The notes beneath the pieces are model-generated. The model ran no database searches and was not told the DNA's origin. It saw nothing but the letters and a program-made list of their open reading frames with translations. Source: Taklimakanibacter albus (lineage in GTDB: Bacteria; Pseudomonadota; Alphaproteobacteria; Rhizobiales; Aestuariivirgaceae). Taken from it: DNA of 64,000 nucleotides. Shown here one piece after another: positions 9,731-17,173 of the stretch. The stretch is from the NCBI RefSeq assembly GCF_016595235.1, contig NZ_JAENHL010000007.1, positions 62,001-126,000 on the forward strand, written 5' to 3'. How positions within the stretch are numbered: the first letter of the stretch is position 1; every line of letters starts with the position of its first letter. The translations under genes and the position numbers were made by a program.

Positions 9731-10487
9731 GGCTGAGCGTCGCCGATCCGAGATAGGCCTCGATCACCGCGGGATGATGCTCGATCTCCTGCGCGGTGCC
9801 TTCGGCCAGGATCGCTCCCTGGTGCAGCACGGTGATGGTCCGGCATATTGTGCGTACGAAGGCCATGTCGTGCTCGATGACCAGCACAGTGTGGCTGCCC
9901 GCAAGGTCGAGCAGCAGTTCCGCCGTCTTGTCCGTCTCGTCGGCGGTCATGCCGGCCGCCGGCTCGTCCAGAAGGATGATTTGTGGGTCCTGGCTGAGCA
10001 CCATGGCGAGCTCGAGCCACTGCAGCTGGCCATGCGACAGCTCCGAGGCCCGGTGCCGCATGACGCCGAGAAGGCCGGTCCGCGCCGCCACCGCCTCCTC
10101 CTTCTCGCTGGGCTTGCCGCTGAGCCGCGCAAAGATGTTCTCAAAAACCCGGACCTGCCGGTTGCTGGCGACCTGCAGATTCTCCAGCACCGTCATTTCC
10201 TTGAACACACTCGGCGTCTGGAATTTGCGGCCGATGCCGCTGCGCGCGATGGCGGCTTCGCCGATTCCCGTGATATTGCGGTCCCTGAGCCAGATCTCGC
10301 CGTCCGACGGCAGCACCCTTCCGCATAGGAGATCGAGAAGCGTCGACTTGCCGGCGCCATTGGCGCCGATGATCACCCGTAGCTCGCCGTCCGCGATCGA
10401 CAGGTCAACATCACGCACCACCGGAATCGAATCGAAGCGCACCGTGAGCCCGCGCGTCCGCAGAATGGGATTAGCGGCGGCACTCAT
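9723..10487 (-). CDS. urtD: Urea ABC transporter ATP-binding protein UrtD
   Basis: A 254-residue ATPase of the LivG/UrtD type. It has Walker A GANGAGKST, the signature-like LSHGQLQWLELAMVLS (SHGQ in place of SGGQ, usual for UrtD), and Walker B IILLDEPAAGMT. The start at 10487 was chosen because it overlaps the urtC stop (ATGA) and gives the family length; the open frame extends much further upstream in urtC without homology. Confidence 0.93.
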   Translation of the reverse strand: MSAAANPILRTRGLTVRFDSIPVVRDVDLSIADGELRVIIGANGAGKSTLLDLLCGRVLPSDGEIWLRDRNITGIGEAAIARSGIGRKFQTPSVFKEMTVLENLQVASNRQVRVFENIFARLSGKPSEKEEAVAARTGLLGVMRHRASELSHGQLQWLELAMVLSQDPQIILLDEPAAGMTADETDKTAELLLDLAGSHTVLVIEHDMAFVRTICRTITVLHQGAILAEGTAQEIEHHPAVIEAYLGSATLSHA

Positions 10488-11578
10488 GGATAGGCCTCCT
10501 CGCGGGCCGCATCCCTCTTCCGCCAGCGTTCGATCAGGCCTTTGCAGATACCCGCAAGGCCGTTCGGCATCACCAGGACCACGAAAATGAATAATCCCCC
10601 CAGGATGATCGGCCACACCGGCTGGAAGGCGGCGCTTTCGCTGGCGAGCGAGCCGACGAAATTCACAATCAAGGCGCCGATCGCCGCGCCAAGCAGCGAA
10701 GCCCGCCCGCCCGTCGCGGCCCAAATCACCATGGAGATGCTGAACGAGGTCGCCATCAGCGACGGCGAGGCGAATTCCGCCGTCACGGTGAACAGCATGC
10801 CGGCCAGGCCGGCGACACCCGCCGACAGGCAGAAGATGAAGAGCTTGTAGTTCTCGACGTCGTAACCGAGATAGCGTGCCCGCGCCTCGTCCTCGCGGAT
10901 CGCCTTCAGGATCTGGCCGATCCGCCCCGACAGCAGATAGCGGGCGATCAGGATCACCACGAGCAGCGTGACCGCCACGAGATAATAGACGCTCGGTCCA
11001 TAGGGATCGAATTCGAGGCCGGCGATATCGAGCAAGGCCAGATTGGCGAGACCGTTGAACCCGCCGGTCAGCGGCTGGTTGTTGATGATGAGCAGTTGGC
11101 CAATGAGCGCGAAAGCGAGGGTGATGATGCTGACATAGACGCCGGCGGTGCGGCGCTTGAACATCACGAAGCCGAGCGCCGCGGCGAGGACGATGGGCAC
11201 CACGATGGCGGCGATCATACCGACCGCCAGCGATCGGAAGGGAATCCATAGAAAGGAGCCCGGCGTCACGCAGCAGAGGTCGCGAACCGCGTCCGGCTCC
11301 ATATTGAGCAGCATGAGCTCCGGCACCGGATTGTTCTCGGGCAGTGCGAGGGTCAGCGACATCGCCAGCATATAGGCCCCGATGCCGAAGAAGAGCCCCT
11401 GCCCCAGATTGAGCACACCGGCATAGCCCCATGACATGCTGATCGCGACCGCGCAGATCGAATAGACCAGATAGATGGCGACGCGGTTGACCCAGAAGCC
11501 GTTGAGGAACAGGGGCAGCAGGAATATCAGGGCGAAGAACGCGATGTAGGCGGCGGCTGAGACGATCCGATATTTCAT
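10484..11578 (-). CDS. urtC: Urea ABC transporter permease UrtC
   Basis: A 364-residue inner-membrane permease of the LivM family with about nine to ten hydrophobic segments, among them YIAFFALIFLLPLFLNG at the N-terminus. An EAA-like loop is seen in IGQILKAIREDEARARYLGYDV. The ATG at 11578 is preferred over an in-frame TTG at 11596. It follows urtB closely and overlaps urtD by four bases. Confidence 0.92.
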   Translation of the reverse strand: MKYRIVSAAAYIAFFALIFLLPLFLNGFWVNRVAIYLVYSICAVAISMSWGYAGVLNLGQGLFFGIGAYMLAMSLTLALPENNPVPELMLLNMEPDAVRDLCCVTPGSFLWIPFRSLAVGMIAAIVVPIVLAAALGFVMFKRRTAGVYVSIITLAFALIGQLLIINNQPLTGGFNGLANLALLDIAGLEFDPYGPSVYYLVAVTLLVVILIARYLLSGRIGQILKAIREDEARARYLGYDVENYKLFIFCLSAGVAGLAGMLFTVTAEFASPSLMATSFSISMVIWAATGGRASLLGAAIGALIVNFVGSLASESAAFQPVWPIILGGLFIFVVLVMPNGLAGICKGLIERWRKRDAAREEAYP

Positions 11579-11599
11579 GTTTTGCCCATGTTCCAACCG

Positions 11600-12490
11600 T
11601 CAGCGGCTCTTGATCACGAAGAGGCCTTGCGGCCGGAAGAGGAGGATGAGGATCACGACCGCAAACAGGACGGTGCGGCCATAGACGTCGTTGAGCCAGG
11701 TCGCGACGAAGCTCTGCACCTCTCCCAATATGCCAGCGGACACGAATGTGCCGATGAGATTGCCGACACCGCCGGCGACGACCACCAGAAAGGCGTCGAC
11801 GACATAGGGCGTTCCCATGTCCGGCGAGACCGTCTTGAAACCGGAAACGAGTACGCCGGCGGCGCCGGCGAGCCCCGATCCATAAGCGAAGGCCAGCGCA
11901 TTGACGCGCTGATCATTGATGCCGCAGGCGGCCGCCATGTTGCGGGCGACGGAAACGGCGCGCAGCTGGTTGCCGAAGCGCGTCCGGTAGACGAGCCACC
12001 AGGTCACGGCCCCGAGCAGCACGGCGATGGTGAAGACGAAGGCCCGATAGGCCGGGATATTGGCCCCAAGAAAGCGGAAGGACTGCTGCAGCTCGATGGG
12101 CACCGGCACGTTCTGCAGATCGGAGCCCAGACCCTCGATCTGGATGCCGAACAGCGCCAGGCCGAAATGAATGCGAATGAGCTGCTGGAGAATGAGGGCG
12201 ATCCCCCAGGTCGCCAGCAACGTGTCAAGCAGCCTTCCATAGAGGCGGCGGACCACCGTGCGCTCGATGACGAGGCCGAAGGCGGCGGTGATGAGGAAGG
12301 CGAGAGGCAGGCACCAATAGAGGCTGAAGCCCAGGTGTTTGGTCGCCAGCACCGTGACATAGGCGCCGATCATGACCATTTCACCATGCGCCAGGTTGAT
12401 CACCTTCATCGTGCCGTAGATGATCGCCAGGCCCAGGGCGACCATGAACAGGATCGATGCGATGCTCAGCCCAATGACGAATGTTTCCAT
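11600..12490 (-). CDS. urtB: Urea ABC transporter permease UrtB
   Basis: A 296-residue permease of the LivH family. Typical segments are GLAIIYGTMKVINLAHGEMVMIGAY near the N-terminus and NQLRAVSVARNMAAACGIN in the cytoplasmic coupling loop. It forms the membrane channel with UrtC. It lacks the long N-terminal extension of some UrtB proteins. It lies 62 bp after urtA. Confidence 0.92.
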   Translation of the reverse strand: METFVIGLSIASILFMVALGLAIIYGTMKVINLAHGEMVMIGAYVTVLATKHLGFSLYWCLPLAFLITAAFGLVIERTVVRRLYGRLLDTLLATWGIALILQQLIRIHFGLALFGIQIEGLGSDLQNVPVPIELQQSFRFLGANIPAYRAFVFTIAVLLGAVTWWLVYRTRFGNQLRAVSVARNMAAACGINDQRVNALAFAYGSGLAGAAGVLVSGFKTVSPDMGTPYVVDAFLVVVAGGVGNLIGTFVSAGILGEVQSFVATWLNDVYGRTVLFAVVILILLFRPQGLFVIKSR

Positions 12491-12552
12491 GCCACCTCGC
12501 CCGAGAAGGGCCGGAGCGGCTCAGCCGCCCCGGCAAGGAGCCTGACGTTGTC

Positions 12553-13803
12553 TTACAGTGACGCGCCTTGCGTGGTGCAGATGCGCTTCTCCGCCGTTTC
12601 GCCGACGCTCGAATAAGGCAGCGGCAGGAGCGGCTCGGAATACTGATCGACGATATCGAGAAGTCCGTCGGACCGGGACTTGCCGATGCGGGGCGTCAGG
12701 TAGCTGTGGAGATTCTCTGGGTCGATGGTGACCTTGCCTTGCGGGGCATCGAAGGAAAGGCCGCCGGCATTGGCGATCACCGCCTCCGGCGCGACATCGC
12801 CGGCTTTGGCCGCGGCCATCGCCCACATGTTGATGCCGATATAGACCGCCTCCATGGCCGCATGCGTCACCGCATCGGTGCCGGCGACGGCCTTGAATGC
12901 CTCGACGAAGGTCTTGTTCTGCGGCGTGTCGACGGTTTGGAAATATGGCAGGGAAACATAGCTTCCTTGCGCATATTCCCCGCCCATCGCCTTGATCTCG
13001 ACTTCCGTCGTCGTCGAGGCGCATAGCGGCAGCTTGTCGAAGTCATAGCCCTGGTTGCGCAGCTCGCGGTAGAAGGCGACGATCGAATCACCGACCACAT
13101 TCGAGAAGATCACGTCGGCGCCGCTGGACCCGATCTTGGAGACGAGCGAGGCCCATTCGGTATGGCCGAGCGGCAGATATTCATCGCCCACCACTTCCAT
13201 GCCGATCTTCTGGCAGATAGTCTTCGATGTCTTGGCCATGCCGCGCGGGAATGCGTAGTCGGAACCGACGATGAAGAGCTTGTTCTTGCCGAGATTCTTC
13301 TTGAGCCACGGCAGCGAATTCTCGAGCTGCTGGTTGGGCACCGCGGAGCCGGCATAGAGCACGTTCTTGGAGCACTCCTCGCCCTCATACCATGTCGGCC
13401 ACACCAGGAGACCCTTGCGCCGCTCCACCACCGGCAGCACCGCCTTGCGGCTCGCCGTCGTATAGCAGCCGAAGATGACCGGCACCTGGTCCTCGATGAC
13501 GAGCTTGCGCGCTTTTTCGCTGTAGATGCGCGGTTCCGACGCCGGGTCCTCGATGATCGCCTTGAGCTGCTTGCCGAGCACGCCGCCCTTGGCGTTGATC
13601 TCGGCGATTGCCATCTGGGCGCATTGATTCATCGACTTCTCGACGATCGCCGTCGTCCCGGTCAGCGAATACATGATCCCGACCGGTATCTCCTCGGCCG
13701 CCCACGCTCTGTCGCCTAAACGCAAAATCTCCGGTGCGGCGAGCCCCGCGGCGGCGAAACCGGTGGCCTTGATGAAGGTACGCCTGCTTTGAAGTAGTTT
13801 CAT
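12553..13803 (-). CDS. urtA: Urea-binding periplasmic protein UrtA
   Basis: A 416-residue solute-binding protein of the UrtA/FmdD/AmiC family that captures urea or short-chain amides. The N-terminus has a Tat-type signal (SRRTFIK, then a hydrophobic stretch and a likely cleavage after AWAAE). Family motifs include GCYTTASRKAVLPVVER, YEGEECSKNVLYAG and FDAPQGKVTIDPEN. The GAGGAGGAA ribosome-binding site lies directly before the ATG. It is preceded by a 272-bp leader with a terminator and sits just downstream of the amiR-like gene. Confidence 0.93.
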   Translation of the reverse strand: MKLLQSRRTFIKATGFAAAGLAAPEILRLGDRAWAAEEIPVGIMYSLTGTTAIVEKSMNQCAQMAIAEINAKGGVLGKQLKAIIEDPASEPRIYSEKARKLVIEDQVPVIFGCYTTASRKAVLPVVERRKGLLVWPTWYEGEECSKNVLYAGSAVPNQQLENSLPWLKKNLGKNKLFIVGSDYAFPRGMAKTSKTICQKIGMEVVGDEYLPLGHTEWASLVSKIGSSGADVIFSNVVGDSIVAFYRELRNQGYDFDKLPLCASTTTEVEIKAMGGEYAQGSYVSLPYFQTVDTPQNKTFVEAFKAVAGTDAVTHAAMEAVYIGINMWAMAAAKAGDVAPEAVIANAGGLSFDAPQGKVTIDPENLHSYLTPRIGKSRSDGLLDIVDQYSEPLLPLPYSSVGETAEKRICTTQGASL

Positions 13804-13957
13804 TTCCTCCTCGCTTCCGCGCTTCGTGAGCGCTTATCTTTTTGAGATTTGCTTGGGTGCTGCGGGCACTACGCATCCTTCACGCAACCGATGAACGGCG
13901 GCGCAGCGCAGTAACCATCAACGGCATGCCAACGGCGCTGTCGGCATAGTCGGAAAC

Positions 13958-13994
13958 AAAAAAACCCGCCGGCTCCGATCACGGAGCTTGCGGG
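13958..13994 (-). terminator. Intrinsic terminator in the urtA leader
   Basis: On the minus strand CCCGC-AA-GCTCCG, a TGAT loop, CGGAGC-CG-GCGGG and then seven T form a strong rho-independent terminator. It ends 154 nt before the urtA start and follows the amiR-like gene, so it stops transcription before urtA unless a second structure forms. Confidence 0.88.
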
Positions 13995-14065
13995 CTTCCT
14001 AGCCTTGCGACGCAGACCGCGCTGTCTTGCGTCTCTTCGAGTTCAGCTTTTACTAAGCTTCAACT
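13990..14065 (-). promoter_or_regulatory. ANTAR-type antitermination leader (candidate)
   Basis: Read on the minus strand, three hairpins precede the terminator. At 14040-14065 AGTT/AACT and AGCTT/AAGCT enclose a five-base loop. At 14009-14033 a nine-pair stem with one bulged A closes the hexaloop AGCGCG, with A at loop position 1 and G at 4, the pattern known for ANTAR targets. At 13990-14008 GC/GC and GGCT/AGCC form a hairpin whose 3' side takes up the CCCGC of the terminator's 5' arm, so the two exclude each other. Its loop is AGGA, or TAGGAA if the top pair opens, a weaker match to the consensus. Confidence 0.65.
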
Positions 14066-14075
14066 AATTTTCATC

Positions 14076-14684
14076 TTAGGCACGACGATCTTTGAACGTC
14101 AAGAGTTCATGTGCGTTGATGATCGCCATTGCGAGATCATCCATCGGCACGCGCTTGGCCATCGCCTGCCGGCGAATGCTTTCATACGCTTCGGGCTCCG
14201 AAAGTCCCTGCGTCTCCATGAGAATGGCTTTCGCTTTCATGATGCGATTGTTGCCCGCGAGCTTGCGTTCGAGCTTGCGGATTCTCTTGCTCGCATTCTG
14301 CCGCTCGAGCCACAGCGCCCGCGCGATGGTGAGATTAGTCAGAAGGCCGAAGGGCCGGATCGGCCGCTCGATGACGGCGAGCGCGCCGCATTCCAGCACC
14401 ACTTGCAATGTGCCGGGATCCTCGAATGAAACGACGGCCAGCAAAGCGGGATCGGACGCCTGGTTCGGACGGAACAGCTTGAGGATCTTCTCACGATTTT
14501 CCTGCTCGATCGAAACCAGGATGACCGCCGCGGCCGGATTGACTTCCTCCGGCAGCGGCCATGTCGTCTCGCAGCTGCAGCCGACGCGCCGCAAGTGATC
14601 GACCAGCGCCAGCCCTTCCGAGTCGGGCGGGTGGATCACTTGAATGCGCAGTCCTTTCAGGTCGCGAAGAATGTTCATCGCCAC
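14076..14684 (-). CDS. amiR: ANTAR-domain antiterminator, AmiR-like
   Basis: A 202-residue RNA-binding regulator. The first 120 residues resemble the pseudo-receiver of AmiR, with no clear phosphoacceptor site. A helical segment rich in Arg and Lys follows (RKLERKLAGNN). The C-terminal ANTAR domain includes IMKAKAILMETQGLSEPEAY and LAMAIINAHELL. AmiR in Pseudomonas is held inactive by AmiC and, once released, prevents termination in the amidase leader. Here the AmiC-like gene is 9 bp upstream and a terminator leader before urtA is directly downstream. Confidence 0.9.
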   Translation of the reverse strand: MAMNILRDLKGLRIQVIHPPDSEGLALVDHLRRVGCSCETTWPLPEEVNPAAAVILVSIEQENREKILKLFRPNQASDPALLAVVSFEDPGTLQVVLECGALAVIERPIRPFGLLTNLTIARALWLERQNASKRIRKLERKLAGNNRIMKAKAILMETQGLSEPEAYESIRRQAMAKRVPMDDLAMAIINAHELLTFKDRRA

Positions 14685-14693
14685 GGGAAAGTC

Positions 14694-15881
14694 CTATGTC
14701 CGGCGTTTCATGCGCGGCGTTGACTCCATCCAGTCGTCGAAAGCGGAGGTGACGAAATAAGGATCGGGCTTCACCCGGGTCTCCGACTGCCAGACGATGT
14801 CGAACCGCCCCTGCGCATTGATGCGCCCGATCCGTGACCACAGCTCGGTGTGGTTGTTGTCGGGATCGACCCTTATGCGTCCCTGGGGCGCATCGAATTC
14901 GAGCCCGCGCAAATGCCGCGCCACCACATCCGGCTCATCGTCTCCCGCCATCTCCAAGGCCTTGGCGTAAAGATGGATCTGGCAATAGGCGGCTTCAGCG
15001 CTGGCGGTGACGGGTGCCGCATCGCCGAACCGGCGCTTGAAGGCCGAGACGAAACGGCGCGCTTCGGGCGTGTCCAAAGTCTCGAAGAACGAAGCGGCGG
15101 TCAGGTGGCCGACCGCGATTTCGGGCGCCATCTCGGCCAGCTCGGCCTCGGTCGTCGACAGGCTAGCGATCGGCATGGTGCGGGCATCGAAGCCCGCCTC
15201 CTTGTAGGCTTCATAGAGCAGCACCGCGCCGGTGCCGACGACATTGGAGACGACGACATCGGGCTTCAGCTTGCGGATCTGCCGGATGACCGGCTCGAAA
15301 TCCCGGCGCGTCGCCTCGACCGGAACATAGATCTCATCCGCGATGCTCCCCTTCCCCGACATCACGAGATCGGTCACGACCCGGTTATATTCGTAAGGGA
15401 ACACATAATTGGAGCCGACGAGCAGGAAACGCTTGCCGAATGTCTCCATCAGATAACGCGCCAGCTGCACGGCATTCTGATTGGACGAAGACCCGGCATA
15501 GAAACAGCGGGGCGAATATTCGAACCCTTCGTAGAAGGTCGGATAGAACAACAGGCCGCGATAGGCCTCGATTTCCGGAAGAACGGCTTTGCGCGCCGTC
15601 GACATGTAGCAGCCGACGACACTTCTGATCTTGTCCTCGGTGAGCAGGCGGACGGCGAGCTCGCGATATTTCTGCGGCGAGCATTCCGGGTCGTAGAATG
15701 TCGGGCGGATCGGCCGGCCGAGCACGCCGCCGCGCGCATTGATCTCCTCGACCGCCAGCAAGGCGGCATTGGCCTCGGCGATCTCGGCCGCCGCCGTCAC
15801 GCCGCTGCGTGAAAACAATATGCCGAGCCGCCAGTCACCGTTCGTCACGATCTTAGTCACCTGCCAAGAGACATCACTCAA
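14694..15881 (-). CDS. amiC: AmiC-like amide/urea sensor
   Basis: A 395-residue cytoplasmic relative of UrtA. It has no signal peptide: the N-terminus MSDVSWQVTKIVTNGDWRLG leads straight into the fold (LGILFSRSGVTA). Family motifs are VVGCYMSTARKAVLPEIE, YEGFEYSPRCFYAG, VVSNVVGTGAVLLYEAY and FDAPQGRIRVDPDNNH. AmiC binds short amides and releases AmiR. The gene order amiC-amiR-leader-urtA suggests that here the signal is urea or a related amide, which is inference. Confidence 0.9.
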   Translation of the reverse strand: MSDVSWQVTKIVTNGDWRLGILFSRSGVTAAAEIAEANAALLAVEEINARGGVLGRPIRPTFYDPECSPQKYRELAVRLLTEDKIRSVVGCYMSTARKAVLPEIEAYRGLLFYPTFYEGFEYSPRCFYAGSSSNQNAVQLARYLMETFGKRFLLVGSNYVFPYEYNRVVTDLVMSGKGSIADEIYVPVEATRRDFEPVIRQIRKLKPDVVVSNVVGTGAVLLYEAYKEAGFDARTMPIASLSTTEAELAEMAPEIAVGHLTAASFFETLDTPEARRFVSAFKRRFGDAAPVTASAEAAYCQIHLYAKALEMAGDDEPDVVARHLRGLEFDAPQGRIRVDPDNNHTELWSRIGRINAQGRFDIVWQSETRVKPDPYFVTSAFDDWMESTPRMKRRT

Positions 15882-16099
15882 CGATAGCGCCCGTCAGCAG
15901 CGTCTGCCGGATCAAGATCTGAACGGACGGGAAATGGAGAAACGCCACTGTTTCTCGGGGTCCCGTCAAACTATCCCGTTGGAATTGAAAACGCAACGTT
16001 GCCCGCCGAACGTGCGGTCACCGGCCTGTCATTAACGAAACTTAAGGTCCGCTCCAGCCGTCCTTCGGCGGCGGCATCGGAACAGCCTTGGGAGCCTTT
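15882..16099. promoter_or_regulatory. Divergent intergenic region between amiC and pstS-like gene
   Basis: This 218-bp stretch must hold the promoters for the amiC-ure unit (minus) and the pstS-like gene (plus). I looked for a sigma54 (NtrC-type) promoter; the nearest candidate, around 16000-16015, has the wrong spacing between the GG and GC elements. No clear Pho box was seen. Confidence 0.4.
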
Positions 16100-17149
16100 A
16101 TGAAGTCCGCCATGCTCGCTTTTCTAGCCGCCCTCTTCTACCTCGTCTCGGCCTTGCCGGCTCCCGCCGAACCCATCCATGGCGCGGGCTCCACCTTCGC
16201 CTATCCGGTGATCGCCAAATGGTCGGAAAGCTATCTGACCGATCGGGCCGGCGGCACCGACATCACCTTCATGGGCTCCGGCATCGACTATGAGCCGGTC
16301 GGCTCGCTGGCCGGCATCCTGCGCCTGACCCAGCCGGAGATGGATTTCGCCGCCAGCGACGCGCCGCTGGCCCCGGAAGACCTCGACAAATTCGGCTTCG
16401 TCCAGTTCCCGCTCGTCGTCGGCGGCATCGTTCCGGTGGTCAATCTCGACAATGTCGCGCCGGGCGGTCTTCAGCTGTCAGGCGAGGTGTTGGCCAATAT
16501 CTATCTGGGGAAGATCCAGAACTGGTCCGACCCTGCCATTCTCGCTCTCAATGACGGACTCAAGCTGCCCGATCTCAAGATCACCGTCATCCACCGCGCC
16601 GACGGCTCGGGCTCGACCTTCAACTGGACGAGCTTCCTCTCCGCCGCGAGCCCTGAGTGGAAGACCAAATATGGCGCCGACACGCTGATCACTTGGCCGC
16701 TCGGCACCAGCGTCGAGAGAAGCTCAGGTGTCGTCAGCGCCGTCAAGGCGACGAAGGGCGCTATCGGTTATATCGAATACGGCCAGGTGGTCCGCGCCGA
16801 GCTCACTTTCGCCACGGTGAAGAACCGCGCCGGCAAGTTCGTGCGGCCGGCGCCTGAAAGCTTCGCCATCGCCGCCGCCAAGGCGCCCTGGTCGCCCGCC
16901 AACGGCTTCCATCTGTCGCTCGTCGACAGCGCCGAGGCCGATGCCTGGCCGATCACGGCCGTGACCTACATCCTGATGCGCCGCGATCCCGATTCCACCT
17001 CGCGTGCGCGCCAGGCGCTCTGGTTCTTCAATCACGCTTTGACTGAAAGAGCGGCCGATGCCGAGGCGCTCTTCTATGTGCCGCTGCCCGGCTCTCTGGT
17101 CGAGCAGGTGAAGGCCTATTGGGCACGCGAGTTGAATTTCGGAAGTTGA
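16100..17149 (+). CDS. pstS: PstS-like phosphate-binding protein
   Basis: A 349-residue periplasmic protein with a signal peptide (hydrophobic to about residue 22, cut after PAPAEP). Phosphate-site motifs are GAGSTFAYPVIAKW, GSGIDYEP, ASDAPL and HRADGSGSTFNWTSFL. The ATG at 16100 has GGAG 5 bp upstream and is preferred to an in-frame TTG at 16088. The usual pstCAB and phoU genes are absent; a Na/Pi cotransporter follows 24 bp downstream, so it may serve that transporter or a Pst permease elsewhere. Confidence 0.88.
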   Translation: MKSAMLAFLAALFYLVSALPAPAEPIHGAGSTFAYPVIAKWSESYLTDRAGGTDITFMGSGIDYEPVGSLAGILRLTQPEMDFAASDAPLAPEDLDKFGFVQFPLVVGGIVPVVNLDNVAPGGLQLSGEVLANIYLGKIQNWSDPAILALNDGLKLPDLKITVIHRADGSGSTFNWTSFLSAASPEWKTKYGADTLITWPLGTSVERSSGVVSAVKATKGAIGYIEYGQVVRAELTFATVKNRAGKFVRPAPESFAIAAAKAPWSPANGFHLSLVDSAEADAWPITAVTYILMRRDPDSTSRARQALWFFNHALTERAADAEALFYVPLPGSLVEQVKAYWARELNFGS

Positions 17150-17173
17150 ATCAACGAGAAAGAAACGGCGAAC

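Noticed and set aside
10488-11432. N-terminal extension of urtD across urtC
   Set aside because: The frame is open by composition only; the UrtD family begins at the ATGA overlap at 10487.
15990-16020. Possible sigma54 promoter for the amiC-ure unit
   Set aside because: The GG and GC elements on the minus strand are one base off the required spacing and the rest of the consensus is missing.
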